Assembly (NCBI GenBank): GCA_900239685.1
Contig: OENT01000826.1
Location: forward strand, 1-64,000
Direction of reading: 5' to 3'
Origin: Rotaria macrura
Lineage: Eukaryota > Rotifera > Eurotatoria > Philodinida > Philodinidae
Length of the DNA stretch: 64,000 bases
In this document: piece after piece, positions 36,601 to 51,100 of the stretch
Numbering within the stretch: position 1 is the stretch's first letter
How the letters are laid out: each line of letters begins with the position of its first letter
Translations under genes and position numbers: made by a program
The notes under the pieces: model-generated
The model's input: only the letters and a program-made list of their open reading frames with translations
Database searches by the model: none
What the model was told of the DNA's origin: nothing

Positions 36601-37643
36601 GTCTTTGCCTTTCTATCACTCACTACACTAGTTAAAAATGCTTGCATCTGTAACTTGTTTATTTTTATTACAGAATACAGAATTTTAAAGACGTCCACAA
36701 CAGATGAAAGTTATTGTAGTCAAACTGTTCGCAGTTCTTTTCCCATTAGTTCCTTTAGTCCTTTTGGTCAGTTTGGACTCCAGAATTCTCTTTAGTGTCA
36801 GTAGATAGTAAAGGGTCAACAACGACTAAACAGGCCAACATAAACAAAAGGATTTATAAGAAGTTCCTTTTTCGTTTCTTCCTCTCCGTTCGTTTTTACT
36901 TTAAATTCTCGATATTTAACCAAAAAATAGTGTAATGAGCAAAAAAATACATCCAAGAATGTGAACAGAAACAAAGACAGGAAAAGAATATGATAAAAGA
37001 ATGCGAGATATCAATGATAACAGAGTTTGAAGGTATATCGTGCGTATACTCGTAACAGAACTAAATGTATTAAAGATGGCATGTATTTTGTTAGAGCAGT
37101 TAGACTAGAATAACTTTTATTTCTTATGGATCTATGGTTTTTACTATGATATTCATCCATTCTTCATGATTAGCAGTAACATGAACAGTAAGTTCCTCTT
37201 CAGACGAAACCGAGTTGCTAGTTCTTATACAAAGAACAAAAAAGAAAAATTTCAAACATAAAATTTACAAAATGGCTACCCTGAATTGATCAAGCACAAA
37301 AACGTGATAGCACCAAAATAAACCCTATCGATTGATTAGCGTTAGTATAGAGTTCGAAAAAAAAACAATTATTGCTTTTAAAATCAGAAATTTAGCCCTG
37401 CACATGTTTACAACAAGAAAATTATTTATTGTCAGATCGTTAACATCATAAGCGTTGTGATAATTTTGAAATGTCAGAATAGATATATAAGTTTCTGTAA
37501 AAATTGAAAAATTCCATACTATTGAAAGATCAATTTGGGGAAAACCTACATTCATCAGGTCATGTTGTGATTAGAATGCATGTAATTGGTAGAGAGAAAT
37601 TAATAAAAGATCAGTGTTAACTAATTTTTTTATATGCGAGATA
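33679..37643. other. Intergenic stretch without recognised gene
   Basis: About 4 kb of AT-rich DNA. Short open frames at 35513-36101 and 36556-36795 were read and show no family resemblance. A (TA)n run lies near 34817. The promoter of the minus-strand ankyrin gene should be at the left edge. Confidence 0.5.
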
Positions 37644-39400
37644 AAGGAGGTGTGCCATATTACGACGTCCCAAACAATCTGACCCTAACTTTACTATCCT
37701 GATAATCAGCATTCATTCTTGCTTATTTTTCACAAGGTTATTTGGTATTTTATCATAACGCAATTTTTTGCACCTGAGTTCACCAACAGGTATCGAAAAA
37801 CAATTTTAGTCACCATTCTGCTGCACGTCCTAATATTTCTATAGAGGTAATCACGCGCATTTTAAATATCAAAGTGTTTTCGAAAATACGCAGTTAATAA
37901 GAAAGTCACAAGCACTCCATGAGAGCCTTAAAAATCGATTTTCGGCTCGAAAATTCCACTCAATTCGAGTATATATTCGTTCATGATACATTCATTTGAT
38001 GCAGAATGTTTTTCTCTATCACTCTACACAAGAACTTCGTAGATATAAAGATTGTTTTACATCGATAAATGCCAAATACCACTCCAATCCAATCTTTTTG
38101 ATGAAAATGATGATTTTTTCAGTCTCATGAAGTTATAGTTTTTCTGCGCGTACCAGCGAGATTGTTTCGCCGAGTATGTAATTTAATGTGCTGTTTCGAA
38201 TGATATCATTTTCAGCTTGAAATTCGATGTCTTGGGTAGCACTTTCCTCTAATTACTAGAGTTGATCGTCAATTTTCGTATTTTTCGACTAATATTGGAT
38301 GGTTTTCGAGAAGAAGACTCATTATTTGACTTATAAATAGGTGACATTGTAAATCAGCACAAAAAATTGAGTTGACTAGTATACTTTCCGAATTGTTTCG
38401 ATGGCTTTCATTTTCTTCACAAAATTTCCCCCTGGTCCCCCTCACGGATGGATGGAAAATTGAACTTCGCCAAAATAGCAATTTAAACGAATAAATATAC
38501 CTATCTCTGTGATAAATTGGCATTTTAGAAGTCTAAAACCCTGCTTTCATTGCCCAAAAGCCTTTTTGTTGAGGTTCATTTTTCCATCCATCCCTGAGGG
38601 GGACCAGGGGGAAATTTTGTGAAGAAAATGAAAGCCATCGAAACAATTCGGAAAGTATACTAGTCAACTCAATTTTTTGTACTGATTTAAAATATCACCT
38701 ATTTATAAGTCAAATAATGAGTCTTCTTCTCGAAAACCATCCAATATTAGTCGAAAAATACGAAAATTGACGATCAACTCTGGTAATTAGACGAAAGTAC
38801 CACTCAACACATCGAATATGAAACTAAAAACGATGTCATTCGAAACAGCACATTAAATTACATATTCGGCGAAACAATCTCGCTGGTACGCGCAGAAAAA
38901 CTATAACTTCATGAGACTGAAAAAATCATCATTTTCATCAAAATGATTAGATTGGAGTGGTATTTGGCATTTATCAATGCAAAACAATCTTTATATCTAA
39001 GAAGTTCTTGTGTAGAGTGATAGAGAAAAACATTCTGCATCTAATGAATGTATCATGAACGAATATATACTCGAATTGAGTGGACTTTCGAGCCGAAAAT
39101 CGATTTTTAAGGCTCTCATGGAGTGCTTTTGACTTTCTTATTAACTGCGTATTTTTGAAAACAGTATGATATTTACAATGCGCATGATTACCTCTATAGA
39201 AATAGTAGGACGTGCAGCAGAATGGTGACTAAAATTGTTTTTCGATACCTGTTGGTGAACTCAGGTGCAAAAAATTGCGTTATGATAAAATACTAAATAA
39301 ACTTGTAAAAAATAAACAAGAATGAATGCTGATCATCAAGATAATAAAATTAGGGTCAGATTGTTTGGAACACCGTAACCGTATTGTGACACACCTCCTT
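37644..39400. mobile_element. 1.76-kb foldback element with arms of about 820 bp
   Basis: Positions 37644-38461 are matched, nearly base for base, in reverse complement by about 38578-39400. Both arms carry TTTTTGCACCTGAGTTCACC, TTTTCAGTCTCATGAAGTTA and CCATCCATCC (in the respective orientation). The outer ends share AAGGAGGTGTG. The spacer is only about 115 bases. No open frame of note runs through either arm. A transcript from either side would fold into a very long double-stranded RNA. It is either a single foldback transposon or two copies of one element inserted tail to tail. Confidence 0.88.
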
Positions 39401-42120
39401 CGGGAGAAAAAGGTTATAAAACACATGCACTACCTCAGGAGAAACAGATTAGTATGTATGAAGTAAATAATAGAAAACTGAGAAAACTGAAAACAATATC
39501 ACACGTTAATCACATTCCATTAGAGAAGCATATGAAGCATTATGTAATGTTAAACTATGGACATATTTACAAGCAGGTAACTTGAAGAGAATTATCGCGA
39601 AAAGGCTTACATAGTCATGGTGTTCGACAGTCCATTCAGTCGTGAACTTATGGTGTATAGAAAGATCGAAAAAAGTCCTTGAACACATTATTCGGACTTA
39701 AAATATGCGTATAGCAGGAATATTATAAGTAGGCTAGAATTTGATTCTGTAAATCGAATTTTTTTTCTCTCGACATCAATAACATGTGCTCGTTCCTAGT
39801 CTAATATCTGCAATGTGCAACTAAAAAGTACGGTACCTATCGTAACTTTCGCACTGTTATTTTTCATACAGTCTCCCAGGTATTCTATGTATTATACACG
39901 AGTTGTTTTAAAGTTATCTGATTTCACTTGTATGGAAAATAATTTCGATGATTAAACTATGTATTATCTATTAGCATCTAAACGAAAGTTCAATGGAACA
40001 TGAAATTGATAGCATTCATATATTCTGTTCTGGAGCTTAGATATTTAACTTGTTGTTAAAATGAGTAGTATCATAAAAAATATTTATTCATGCAACAAGT
40101 AGTTATTTATGTTTTACTCGAAATTTTTCATTGTATCACGATTCCTTTTGATGTCATCCATATATCTTAATCAAGAAAAAGATTAGACAAAAGTCATAAT
40201 ATTCAATATTACATTAAAATTACTTCGCATATTATAGAATTCATCTATTGGGCAGATTTCTTACCTTTTATGCTTCATAAAATGCCGTTATCCAGTTACA
40301 ACTAATTATATACTAATAAGTTTTTCTATATAAAACCTTACAGTATAAATGTTATGATAGTGTTCAATTTACAGAGATAAAAAGAAAAGGTTTTCTTTTC
40401 AAAAACCACAGTGAAGCAGAAAGAAGTATTGAGACCTTTTTACATACTTCACGGACTGTGTCAGACATTATTCATGTACGATGGAGTATCGTATATGAAT
40501 AAAGCTCGGTTGTCCTATATAGAATAGTGCATTGCTGAACAGCTAAAGAATTATTTTAAGAAATGGTGAACTAATGCTATCTATACTAGATAGAATGAAA
40601 TAAGCAATCTTTAATTAGCAAGAAAAACTGGATAACATTTTACTATGAATCCTTTACACTCGTCCGGATGGATTTTCTCAACGAAGACATTCATTTCATC
40701 ATTCGTTGGTTTTCAGTAACTTGCGTAGAATTTAAAAGGCTGGTTATGAATCTTCATGTTCCATTAGTATTTAAAAAGTCTTTCATTAAAAATAGCTCTT
40801 TATAGTGACAAGACTCTAGATTGGCTCGAACGAACTATCTCAATCAACTAATTAGTCTATTATCTCTTGTTTTGTAAACTCTTTTAGAATACTTAAATTT
40901 TGCTAAATGAAAATGAGAATGTAAGTAATTATAAAGAATTAATCTTTCTAATTGTAGAACGGATATCATTAAAGATCTCTAGATGAATATGCGCAGAACT
41001 TATGATAGCTTAGGCTATTAGGAATTGTCGAAAGTCTTTCGAAGTTTTGAAATGAAATCAATAGATTTCAGATCACAAAAGTTCTATTTTGGAACTTTTA
41101 CTTGACTATCATTTAGTAGAAAAGTAACGAAGATCTTTTTCTATGTTCTTTTGTTCGAATTCATTTGAAAGATATAGTCAATAATATGTTACAAATCAGC
41201 ATATGATTATGCGTCGAGTAATATAGATATCACCAAAATGTTGCTAAATTGATAGCCAAAATCGAAAGTGACAACAGTTGCTTGTTCAATGGGTAATTGA
41301 TTCGATTAATATTACTTGTATGACATGCTTTATCTTTATTCGTTTTTAGGAAACATCCTGATTATAGAGAATACAAGATAAAACATTGTCATTTCTTTTA
41401 ACATCATTTTTTTTCAGAGACCCAGATGTGTTCGATCCTTGTGAAGCACAATTACAATTCGAAAAGAGTGATTGAGATATGTTGTACGTCATCATTGGCT
41501 TATTCATAGGTCATAAGACTTCTCCTCTTATCTACTGCAAGTAAATCTTCGTTCATTTATCTAAAAGAATACGTTGTAAGTCTTAAAGAACTCTTAATGC
41601 CTGATTATGCATTGAATATTTTAAATATAGGCATCCGCTATTTTAATTTAGATAGTTACTGATATTTAACCATCACAGATAACATGAGCCATAGTGCTAC
41701 AACTGTGATTTAGCTAAAAATCTTTAGTTTCAGTCAATAGTTTGTGTTCTTAAAATCATCTGATAATCTATTGAAAATAAAACATATATAAATGCATGTA
41801 CACATCATTAATCAATTGTAGAATATCTATCAAAACTGTATGCATATTATCGAATGACAAATCCCACTTCAATTTACTGTTGCACTTGCTTACATCATTA
41901 CGAAAATCTAAACTATGTAAACAGATGTCATTAGTTGCTAATGATATTCTTACATGAGAATAAGCCAATCGAAATGTGTAAATGAATAGAGAGGCCCATG
42001 AAGTCATACATCGATGGCCGACACACAGAAGGAAGCGCATAGTTAGTATGCATTTTCCTGTCAGTCTGTATTTTACATATATTGAATGTTTTGATAAAAT
42101 GATAAAAAATACTATTCGTT
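39401..42120. other. Intergenic stretch without recognised gene
   Basis: AT-rich DNA. At 41420-41475 a pyrimidine-rich acceptor is followed by 18 codons and a stop (DPDVFDPCEAQLQFEKSD). This could be the last exon of an unidentified plus-strand gene, but no partner exon was found. Nothing else is supported. Confidence 0.45.
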
Positions 42121-42124
42121 TCAG
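42121..42124 (+). promoter_or_regulatory. Splice acceptor directly abutting the Domino/EP400 start codon
   Basis: The sequence TATTCGTTTCAG ends exactly where ATGACTTCTGCGG begins. The start codon is therefore the first codon of a 3' exon, fitting either a 5' UTR intron or a spliced-leader acceptor. A coding upstream exon cannot be excluded. Confidence 0.5.
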
Positions 42125-45100
42125 ATGACTTCTGCGGTAGATAATGCCGCAACTATTGATGATGAATTGACGTCAACTATTACTTTAAAACGACGTCGTT
42201 CATCAAATATAATTTCAAATGATTTCGAAATTGAACAAACGCCGTCGAAACGTGTTCGTGCATCATCATCAACAAATAATTCTACATCTGAAAATAATAA
42301 TAATAATAATCATTCTCAATCAATGTTTATTTGTCTTGATGATATTGTTCAAACACATCGTAATCTTGTTCGTGAATATGTTGACTTACAAATGTGTGAT
42401 AGACCTGATTTGTCGCTGGATGAACAACGTTTTATACAAGCTGAAGAAGATCTCATTGAAAAAGTTGAAAAAAATCTACATGATGTGAATAGCACATCAT
42501 CATTATCACCATTATCATCATCACGTAATGGTAAACGTCAACGATATCAATCAATAAATTCTTTGAATCAATCATACGATCGTACGAAACATGAAACACA
42601 TGTATTAAAACGTATTGATGAATTGAAATCCGATGGTAAATGGACTAATCAACGATTAGCTAAATGTTTAGAACCTAACAAACGTAAAACACATTGGGAT
42701 TACTTACTTGATGAAATGCGTTGGTTAGCTGAAGATTTCACACTAGAAAAACGTTGGAAACAGTCAATGGCAAAAACACTCTCGTTAGCTGTTCTTAAGT
42801 ATTTTCATGATAAAAACAAATTAGAAAGTCAACAACAACGTAATGAATTAAAACGTTTACGTAAACAAGCACAATTCATTAGTAGAGAAGTTATGAACTT
42901 CTGGAAGAGTATGTCAAAATTAGCAGAATATAAAGAAACGACACGTATCGAAGAAATTCGTAAACATGAACTAGATTTACATTTAAATTTAATTGTTAAT
43001 CAAACAGAACAATATTCAGATTGGCTTGTGAAATCACTGCGAACAACATCGAACGAAAATAGAAACATAACCTCAGAGCAATACGATGAAAATAATCATA
43101 TGGATGATGAAGAAACTATTGAACATGAAGAACAATATGAACCAGATGACTATGCACTGAACGAAATAGATGAACTTCAAGCTGATCAACAAGTATCCAT
43201 CGAAACTTTACTAAAACGTCACTATGGCATTGATGTATTGAATGTATCAAATGAAAGAGAAAAAACTTTACATCACACCGAAGATGAAGAAGGGCTGGCA
43301 GATGAAGTTGATAGTGATGATGAAAGTTCAAGTGAAAATTTCGATGATGAATCTGTATCAAATGAACCAGATGAAGATAATTCATTAGTGAAAAACTTAT
43401 TTGAAAAGAATCAAATAACAACTGATCAACAAATGACGGTCTTAACAACTACAGTTCAATCGTTTCAGCCAACAGGATTCACACTTAAAACGACTACAGT
43501 TAAAACACCGGTGCCTTTTCTACTTAAACATCCATTAAGAGAATATCAACATGTTGGTCTTGATTGGTTAGCGACATTATATGATAATAAACTCAATTGT
43601 ATATTAGCTGATGAAATGGGTTTAGGTAAATTTGTTTTATGACACTTGCGAAATAATGAAGTCATTTTTTATTATAAATTGGGAGAAAAAATATTTGTAA
43701 AAGTCACTGATGTTCAGTTAAAGTTGACTGATCAATAGTATTCGTATTGAAAAATAATTGATGAAGAAATTTAATCAATAGATATATTTATATATAAACT
43801 AGTCAGGGTATTATTTTTTATGACATGTATTATAATTGACACTATGCTCATTCTGATAGTGAGAACACTTGAGAAAAAATGGTAAAGAATCATGATTTAT
43901 GGAAGTAATTATGAATGATGAGTAATCAGTGGAAACATTTTAATAGAATAACGGTTTGCTGCATGTAATCTGTTCTCAAAATGAATTTCTGAAAATGAAG
44001 AGGATGACAAGTTTTTCATCGCTATGATATCTGTAAAAATAAATTTTTTATTTCCACGAACTGTTTTTGGATCTGCCACTATTTTATTGGAGAAAACCAA
44101 GCTAGATTGAAAAAAACAATACCTAAGAGCTTTGCGTGGTTGCTGTTTCAATCGTAGTATCTCGATCTAAATAGATATGTATACGAGTTGTTTTCTCTTT
44201 TCATTCGTATTGTACATGAGCAGTGGAGGATCCTTCCCCGTACGATTGATTTATCTCAATTGAGGATACAATCGAAAAGAGGGCTAAAAATCAATTCATA
44301 TCGATGCACACTGTATTTCACAAGATGAAGAACTTGATCTTTACTTTTTTATTAGTATCTTGGTTTGCAAAGCTTGGAATAGTTCGATCTATCTAGTAAA
44401 GAAATTATTCGAAATATGCATTCTAGTATCAACACTTATTCCTAGCGTTATTCATATTTATAAATATCATCAAAGTACATTAAAATTAGCAGTGGAAATG
44501 TTATTTATTGTGAATATCTTGTTGAGGAATATTTACGTTTCTATAATCGTTTCTTTGTGAATAATTAAAATTAGATGCACAACAAGTGTAGATAGAGGCA
44601 GAGTTATGAACGTAATGTGCTTTCGTGAACGTTGATAACATTGATGCCAATATTTGTAGAGTTTCAATGTCAATAACTATTTATATAGTCTAGTGAAAGT
44701 TATATGAGAATAATAAGAAAAAGTATATCGATATTGTTGAGGTTGAGTAACAAGTTAAAGTTTAAGTAGTGAAGATCTCATACTCGATTGAGATTTTCGA
44801 TCTGATGCATTCAATATCAAGATCTTCTATGGACAAATTGTCTTTACAAAAATAATAGCTGGGTGAAGAGATTAAATAGAATGCATTGTTGATTAATAAA
44901 ACTTACATCGTAATTACGAGTATTTGTTTCTTTTTTCTACTTTAAATGCATCAGTTATGATGTAAATGTTAACGTTACTATTTGTATTTTTTGTTTAGGT
45001 AAAACTATACAAACAATTGCACTACTTGCACATTTAGCCTGTCAGAAAGGTAATATTGTTATAAAAATTGATCGAACATAAATCGAAGTTCTGTTTCATG

Positions 45101-48100
45101 CAGGTGTTTGGGGTCCCCATTTAATTGTCGTTCCAACAAGTGTAATGCTTAATTGGGAATTAGAATTGAAGAAATGGTGTCCAGCTTTTAAAATTTTAAC
45201 TTATTATGGTTCATCAAAAGAACGTCAATCAAAACGCCAAGGTTGGACAAAGGTGAATGCATTTCACATATGTATAACATCGTACAAGCTCGTCTTACAA
45301 GATGCTAAATCATTTCGTCGTCGAAAATGGAAATATTTAATTCTTGATGAAGCGCATCATATAAAAAATTTTAAATCTCAACGTTGGCAAACATTGTTGA
45401 ATTTTCATTCACAGCGTCGTTTATTATTAACAGGTACACCATTACAGAATTCCTTAATGGAACTATGGTCATTGATGCACTTTTTAATGCCAAATTTATT
45501 TTCCTCACATGAAGACTTTCGTGAATGGTTTGCAAGTCCATTAAACGAAATAATCGAACACGAACAAATACAGGCCAATGATGCATTGATACAGCGTTTA
45601 CATAAAATTTTACGGCCATTCATATTGCGTCGTTTGAAAAATGATGTAGAAAAACAAATTCCAAAGAAACAAGAACATATTATTACCTGTCATCTATCTA
45701 AAAGACAACGACAATTATACGATGATTTTATTCAATGTAAGACAACGCGTGATATCATTCAACAAGGAAACTATATGTCTGTTGTAAATATACTTATGCA
45801 ATTAAGAAAAGTTTGTAATCATCCAGATTTATTTGAACCACGGCGAATTATTTCACCTTTTGTTCTTGATAATTGTATAATCCAATATGATATACCGAAA
45901 TTAGTTACTGATACGAATTTAAAGAATCCATACATTTTTAATGATATACAACCTAATGATGCATTTCTGTGCTATAGAATTAAATCAAAATTACAAGCAA
46001 CGAAAGATATGATTATGAATTTTATTAATCATAAGAATAGTGATGGTAATCGACGAAGAATTCCATTAACAGCAAGTATTATTGAACGTTATAGAAATAC
46101 CTCAATATGGAATTCATCCAATGAAGGATCGAAAAAAAGTATGAAAGTCTCTTTCGATTTGTCAGTACTATAACATAAAGAAAAAAAAACCTATTTGGCT
46201 TTAGATCTTCAAGTCTATTCCGAAACGGAACACAACTTATTAACAGACTTCGAGAATCAAGAATTCGAATCAGAGAGTATTTATGTAAGTTCAAAATATT
46301 TATTCTATATCTATTAGAATTCGAGCATAAGTCGATCGTGTAAAACAAACTCAGAATTGATATCCGAATCATAAATTAGACTTTATCCAAGGAGTTGTCT
46401 CTAGACTAGCTGAGAGATGTTCTCTTCAGCGTCTAATGCTATACGTTGTGATCTTTCGGTATCATCATAATAAAGTATGAAACGAATGCAAGAGGAAGAA
46501 CTTCTGTATTTAGCATTGTTTATCGATAGGAAATTAAGAGATCTGCGAACACTAGTTGATGTGACTTCGATGAAGATTTCTAGGAAAAATGGTAGTGTGA
46601 AAACATAAGAATTGTTACAAAAACAAGAGAAACCTTTATGAAAACTTATGAACGTACGCATATAAAACAACATTATCGTTTCTATTGAGGTTAACATAAA
46701 AATTACTTACTGCATGATAAACATGAAGCAGACTCCGTTATTGTCTTGTTTCTGTTTGTAGCAGTCATACTTTTCGTCACCGAAAATAATCATGTTCGCG
46801 CTAGATATGTACCTAGTTGATTATGATACCGTCTTCAAAAGTGAATAAATCGATTTAATTATTGACGATGGTACTGAGTTCAGCTATGCAGTGTAAGTCA
46901 AATTCTCGTATGATTTTCATCTCACTAACAGTATCTTGATAGGAAAGAATTCCGATACCGCTCAATAGCTAAGCTAGTCAAACAAGAGAACTGTGAGGAA
47001 GTATCAATCAGCTCAATCTCTCTTCGTAGATTTCTATGAATGGTTATAAAATACATTTTTAATTGCTTTGATATTGAAATTTAATAAAAAATACGGGTGT
47101 TATATCTCAGCCTGCTTCTTAATTACACCATAGTAGATTTTATAAAATAAGTCTTAAGTTAACCAAGAATAGCATTAACTCCCGTATTTTATTTCTTTTT
47201 CAAGGATGAAATCTGTAAACAACGTCAACAAGAACGTTTATCACGTTTTGAACTATTATGTGAAATAAATAAAAATCGTTGCCAATCTCGTCCAATCTAT
47301 GGCTGTGATCTACTGTCACAAATCGAATTAGCTATGTGTCCATGTCTTTGTTTGAACCGAACAACATTTAGTGGATACTCATCATGTCAGCGAGTGTTTG
47401 AGCCATTAACAACTGCCCGAGACTATATGTCAACAACCGATGTTCTTCGAAAACTAATCAAAACAAATCGAGAATTATTTGATGAATATCGAAATGTATT
47501 CAACAGGTAAATAAGATTAAAAAAAGAAGATCAAGTAACGTAGGCTATTCGAAATCGATCATGAACGATTGATATTTCCATGGATTAGCATGGCTAAAGT
47601 TCAGAGGCTGGACTAATATGCTTGATTAGACACCATGATGTTTTCTTCTCAAACTTATCAAACATCAATCGTCATAGCGAGTTCGGTAGTTGAAAACATT
47701 CCATAATCCTTCATCCTAGATTGCCATTTGGTTTTTTATTCATAAGAGCATGCTAGAGACAGAGATTCGTATCGCCCAGGTTTTAGCTAGATCATCTGTT
47801 GTAATTTATAACTTGAAGTTTCTGAAAAAGAAAGTATATAAAATACTGAAAAGTTACAAAAGAGGATTTAATCGAAGATATACGTATATATTATTTTAAG
47901 GTGGCATTTATTTTCTTTTATCGGATTTTATACTTAAGAATGACATTAGATCCGATGTTTATCAACAATTGCCTTGACGTTGATCAGATCTAATTCATAA
48001 CTGAATAAATTTCATCACGATGAGAAAAACATTTGAATTGATCCTAGCAGAACATATTTGCGAGTGAAATATATTAGAAATTCTTTTTTTCATTGTATAT

Positions 48101-51100
48101 TTTAATAACTTTGATAGTATTAAAATTTAGATTCATGATGTGTACGGCACGTGTAATAACATCACGTAGTGACTTTCCTAAATCATATGAAATTCGTTTA
48201 ACAAAAGACATATACCAACGAAAACCATTGATTGAAGTCTTATCATCCTTTGATTTTAATATTCCGTCGTCGATACGAACAAATATACTTTTACAATTTC
48301 CTGAACGGAGACTTATTCAGTATGATTGTGGTAAATTACAAACGCTAGATATACTCTTATCAGATTTAAAACGTAGTAAACATCGCTGTTTAATATTTAC
48401 ACAAATGACTAAAATGCTTGATATACTTGAATTATTTTTAAATTATCATGGTCATACATATTTACGATTAGATGGTTCAACACAGGTTCTTGAACGACAC
48501 AGACTAATGGAACGTTTTAATAGTGATGAAAAAATTTTCGTTTTTATTTTATCAACACGTGCTGGAGGATTAGGTGTTAATTTAACCGGTGCTGATACTG
48601 TGATTTTCTATGACTCAGATTGGAATCCTACTATGGATGCTCAAGCACAAGATCGATGCCATCGAATAGGGCAAACAAAAGATGTACACATCTATAGGTA
48701 TTTAATCGAATTAGCAATATGATAAGTATTAGTTGTTGTTTTTTCTAGACTCGTTTGTAAAAATACGGTTGAAGAAAATATTTTGAAGAAAGCAAATCAA
48801 AAGCGGATACTCGGTGATTTAGCAATTGACGGTGGTAGTTTTGATGTTACTTATTTCAAAAAGGTATAGTTAGATGTTTTTCCTATACTTCATTAATAGT
48901 TGATAAAATTGAACTTGAGACTCAACATCATGTTTGGATGAGACTCGTTAACTTGTTTAGAGAAATATTCTCATTCCAGTGAAGATTTCAAAGATTTAGG
49001 CAAATGAAACTTGCCAACGTGTTATATAGAAAGATAATATTTTGAATAAACGTGAAAGATTACATAAGCATTCAATAGTAAAAACAAAAGTTATCGAAAA
49101 ATGTATTGTTTTGTTAATAAGCTGTGCCATGAGAAATCTACTAGATTTTAAAGTTTCATCGTGGATATGAATGCATCAAATAAAACGTGAAGAGATACAC
49201 AAGTCTGGATTTATATATATATATCTAAAGCATTCATGATGACATGACATGCACACAGAAACTTATAAATGAACTTTCCAGCGAAATGAGTACCATATGT
49301 TTTTACTCGAGCTGCATTGTCTTCTGTTTTATTCTATCCGTACGAAATTTAAACCAATAGGGAACTGTATGTTGTCCTAGTATTTCATCAGCATAGTGTT
49401 ATGAGATCTCTGTAATGCACCCCTGCAATATCGACTTATTCATATGATAATTGAAATTGAAAAACAAAACTATACTTCTGACAATTATTGAGATTGAATA
49501 ATTAACTGTCGGTAATCCAATGAATTCTACCCAATCATGTTAGAAAAAGAGCAACTCTAGAAAACAACGTTTTACTAAATTTTTTTAAAATGCCAACTAT
49601 TTATTTAACTAAAAACGACAACTATTAATCTTCTTTTTTTATTTATATTTAATTTTTAAAATCTTAAATAGAACAATATTCGTGAATTATTTAATCAACA
49701 AACAACAATACTAGAAGATGCTGTACGTCAACGAAATTACTGTCAAGAACAATTAAACGCAAATCATTCGACAACGGATAAAAATTTAAATTTAAAACAA
49801 ATTACAGAAGCACTTAGTTCCGTCGAAGATGAATCAGATCGTCAAGCTGCAGATGAATTAAACAGAGAACTTGATACCGAATTCATTGAATTCAATGAAA
49901 ACGAAGTAAATCCTCTAAATGAATATCAATCAATTAAAAAACAAAAACAACAAATCAACAAACTTGAAAATGAACTAAAGGCACTCGATGAACAAGTATG
50001 GTCTTCCTAGTATATATACATGAAAAGAAAAATAATCCTTTTTCTATTGTAGCTTCGGCCCATCGAGCGATATGCTTTGCGTTGCATTGAATCTCATCGT
50101 ACAGATTATCAAACGACTTCAAATATTTATGTAATTATTTCATTATTTTGTTTTTTTCTCAAACTTCAAAACAAAATGTAATACTTCTCCCACTTTAGCT
50201 TGATACAGAACGAATTCGAAAAGATTGGCGGTTATCACGTTCACAAGGTTTGAAAGAACAAGAAGAAAAACAATACGAACAAGAAGACGATGAAATGATG
50301 TATACATACGCAAGAGACAACGAACGAAAGGTCAAATATAATTATAGTTACTCGTTTGCACGATGTAGCTTGGCAGCTCATGAAATATCACGTTATGAGA
50401 AAACTTTTGCATCTCCTTCTTTTAATCATTTACTTTCTTCATCTTCTAAAGAATCCTTATCAGTTCCTATTTCTATATCTTCATCTTCATCCTCGTCTTC
50501 TCTCATATCTCCGCTTCCTCTAGCGCCAGGACTAAGAAAGCGTTCATTCAAATCTGTCGATAGTTGTTTTCCAACTTCGCACGATACGATGCAGCGGCGT
50601 CGTTACTTGAAAATTATTCCTTCTCCACCTTCATCACCTTTACCATCCACACAGAAACAAACACCATTAGTGGACTATGAAAAAAACCAAAAACTAACAT
50701 CCCGTTTCAAAGACATTCGAAACAATGGTACACAGTGTAATTCTAATGATAGTATTTCAAAAAATTCAAGAATTATCTATTCATCGAAATCTGATAAAAA
50801 CGAATCAAAACGTTTATCATCAATTCTATCTAGTAAAATATCATCGTCATGTACGAAGACAAAATCTGGTATTCAGAAACACGTTCGGTTTGGAAATTCG
50901 TCGCCAATATCGTATTTCTTAAATAATAAGCCACATATGGAATCTGAAATCGATTTGGATAACTCAAATTCTCGATCCTCAAAACAATGGCAGACAATTA
51001 GAAAATGATCAAGATTTTCATAGTTTAGAAGAAAGTTTGTTTGTCAAACATCAACTCTAAAAAACCCTCAGATTCTCGTTCATTATCGACAATAAAAGCT

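Noticed and set aside
36480..36795. Possible first exon ending ATG-GTGAGT and a following open frame
   Set aside because: Joining them gives a stop after five codons, and other registers give no recognisable protein.
37644..39400. A coding transposase inside the long inverted repeat
   Set aside because: No open frame of useful length or family resemblance was found in either arm or the spacer. The 84-codon frame at 38269-38523 is not recognisable.
41420..41475. Acceptor followed by 18 codons and a stop (DPDVFDPCEAQLQFEKSD)
   Set aside because: It looks exon-like, but no compatible upstream exon was found, so it was not called as a gene.
43116..43448. Histidine/leucine-rich minus-strand open frame
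   Set aside because: It is the antisense shadow of the acidic region of the Domino/EP400 exon.
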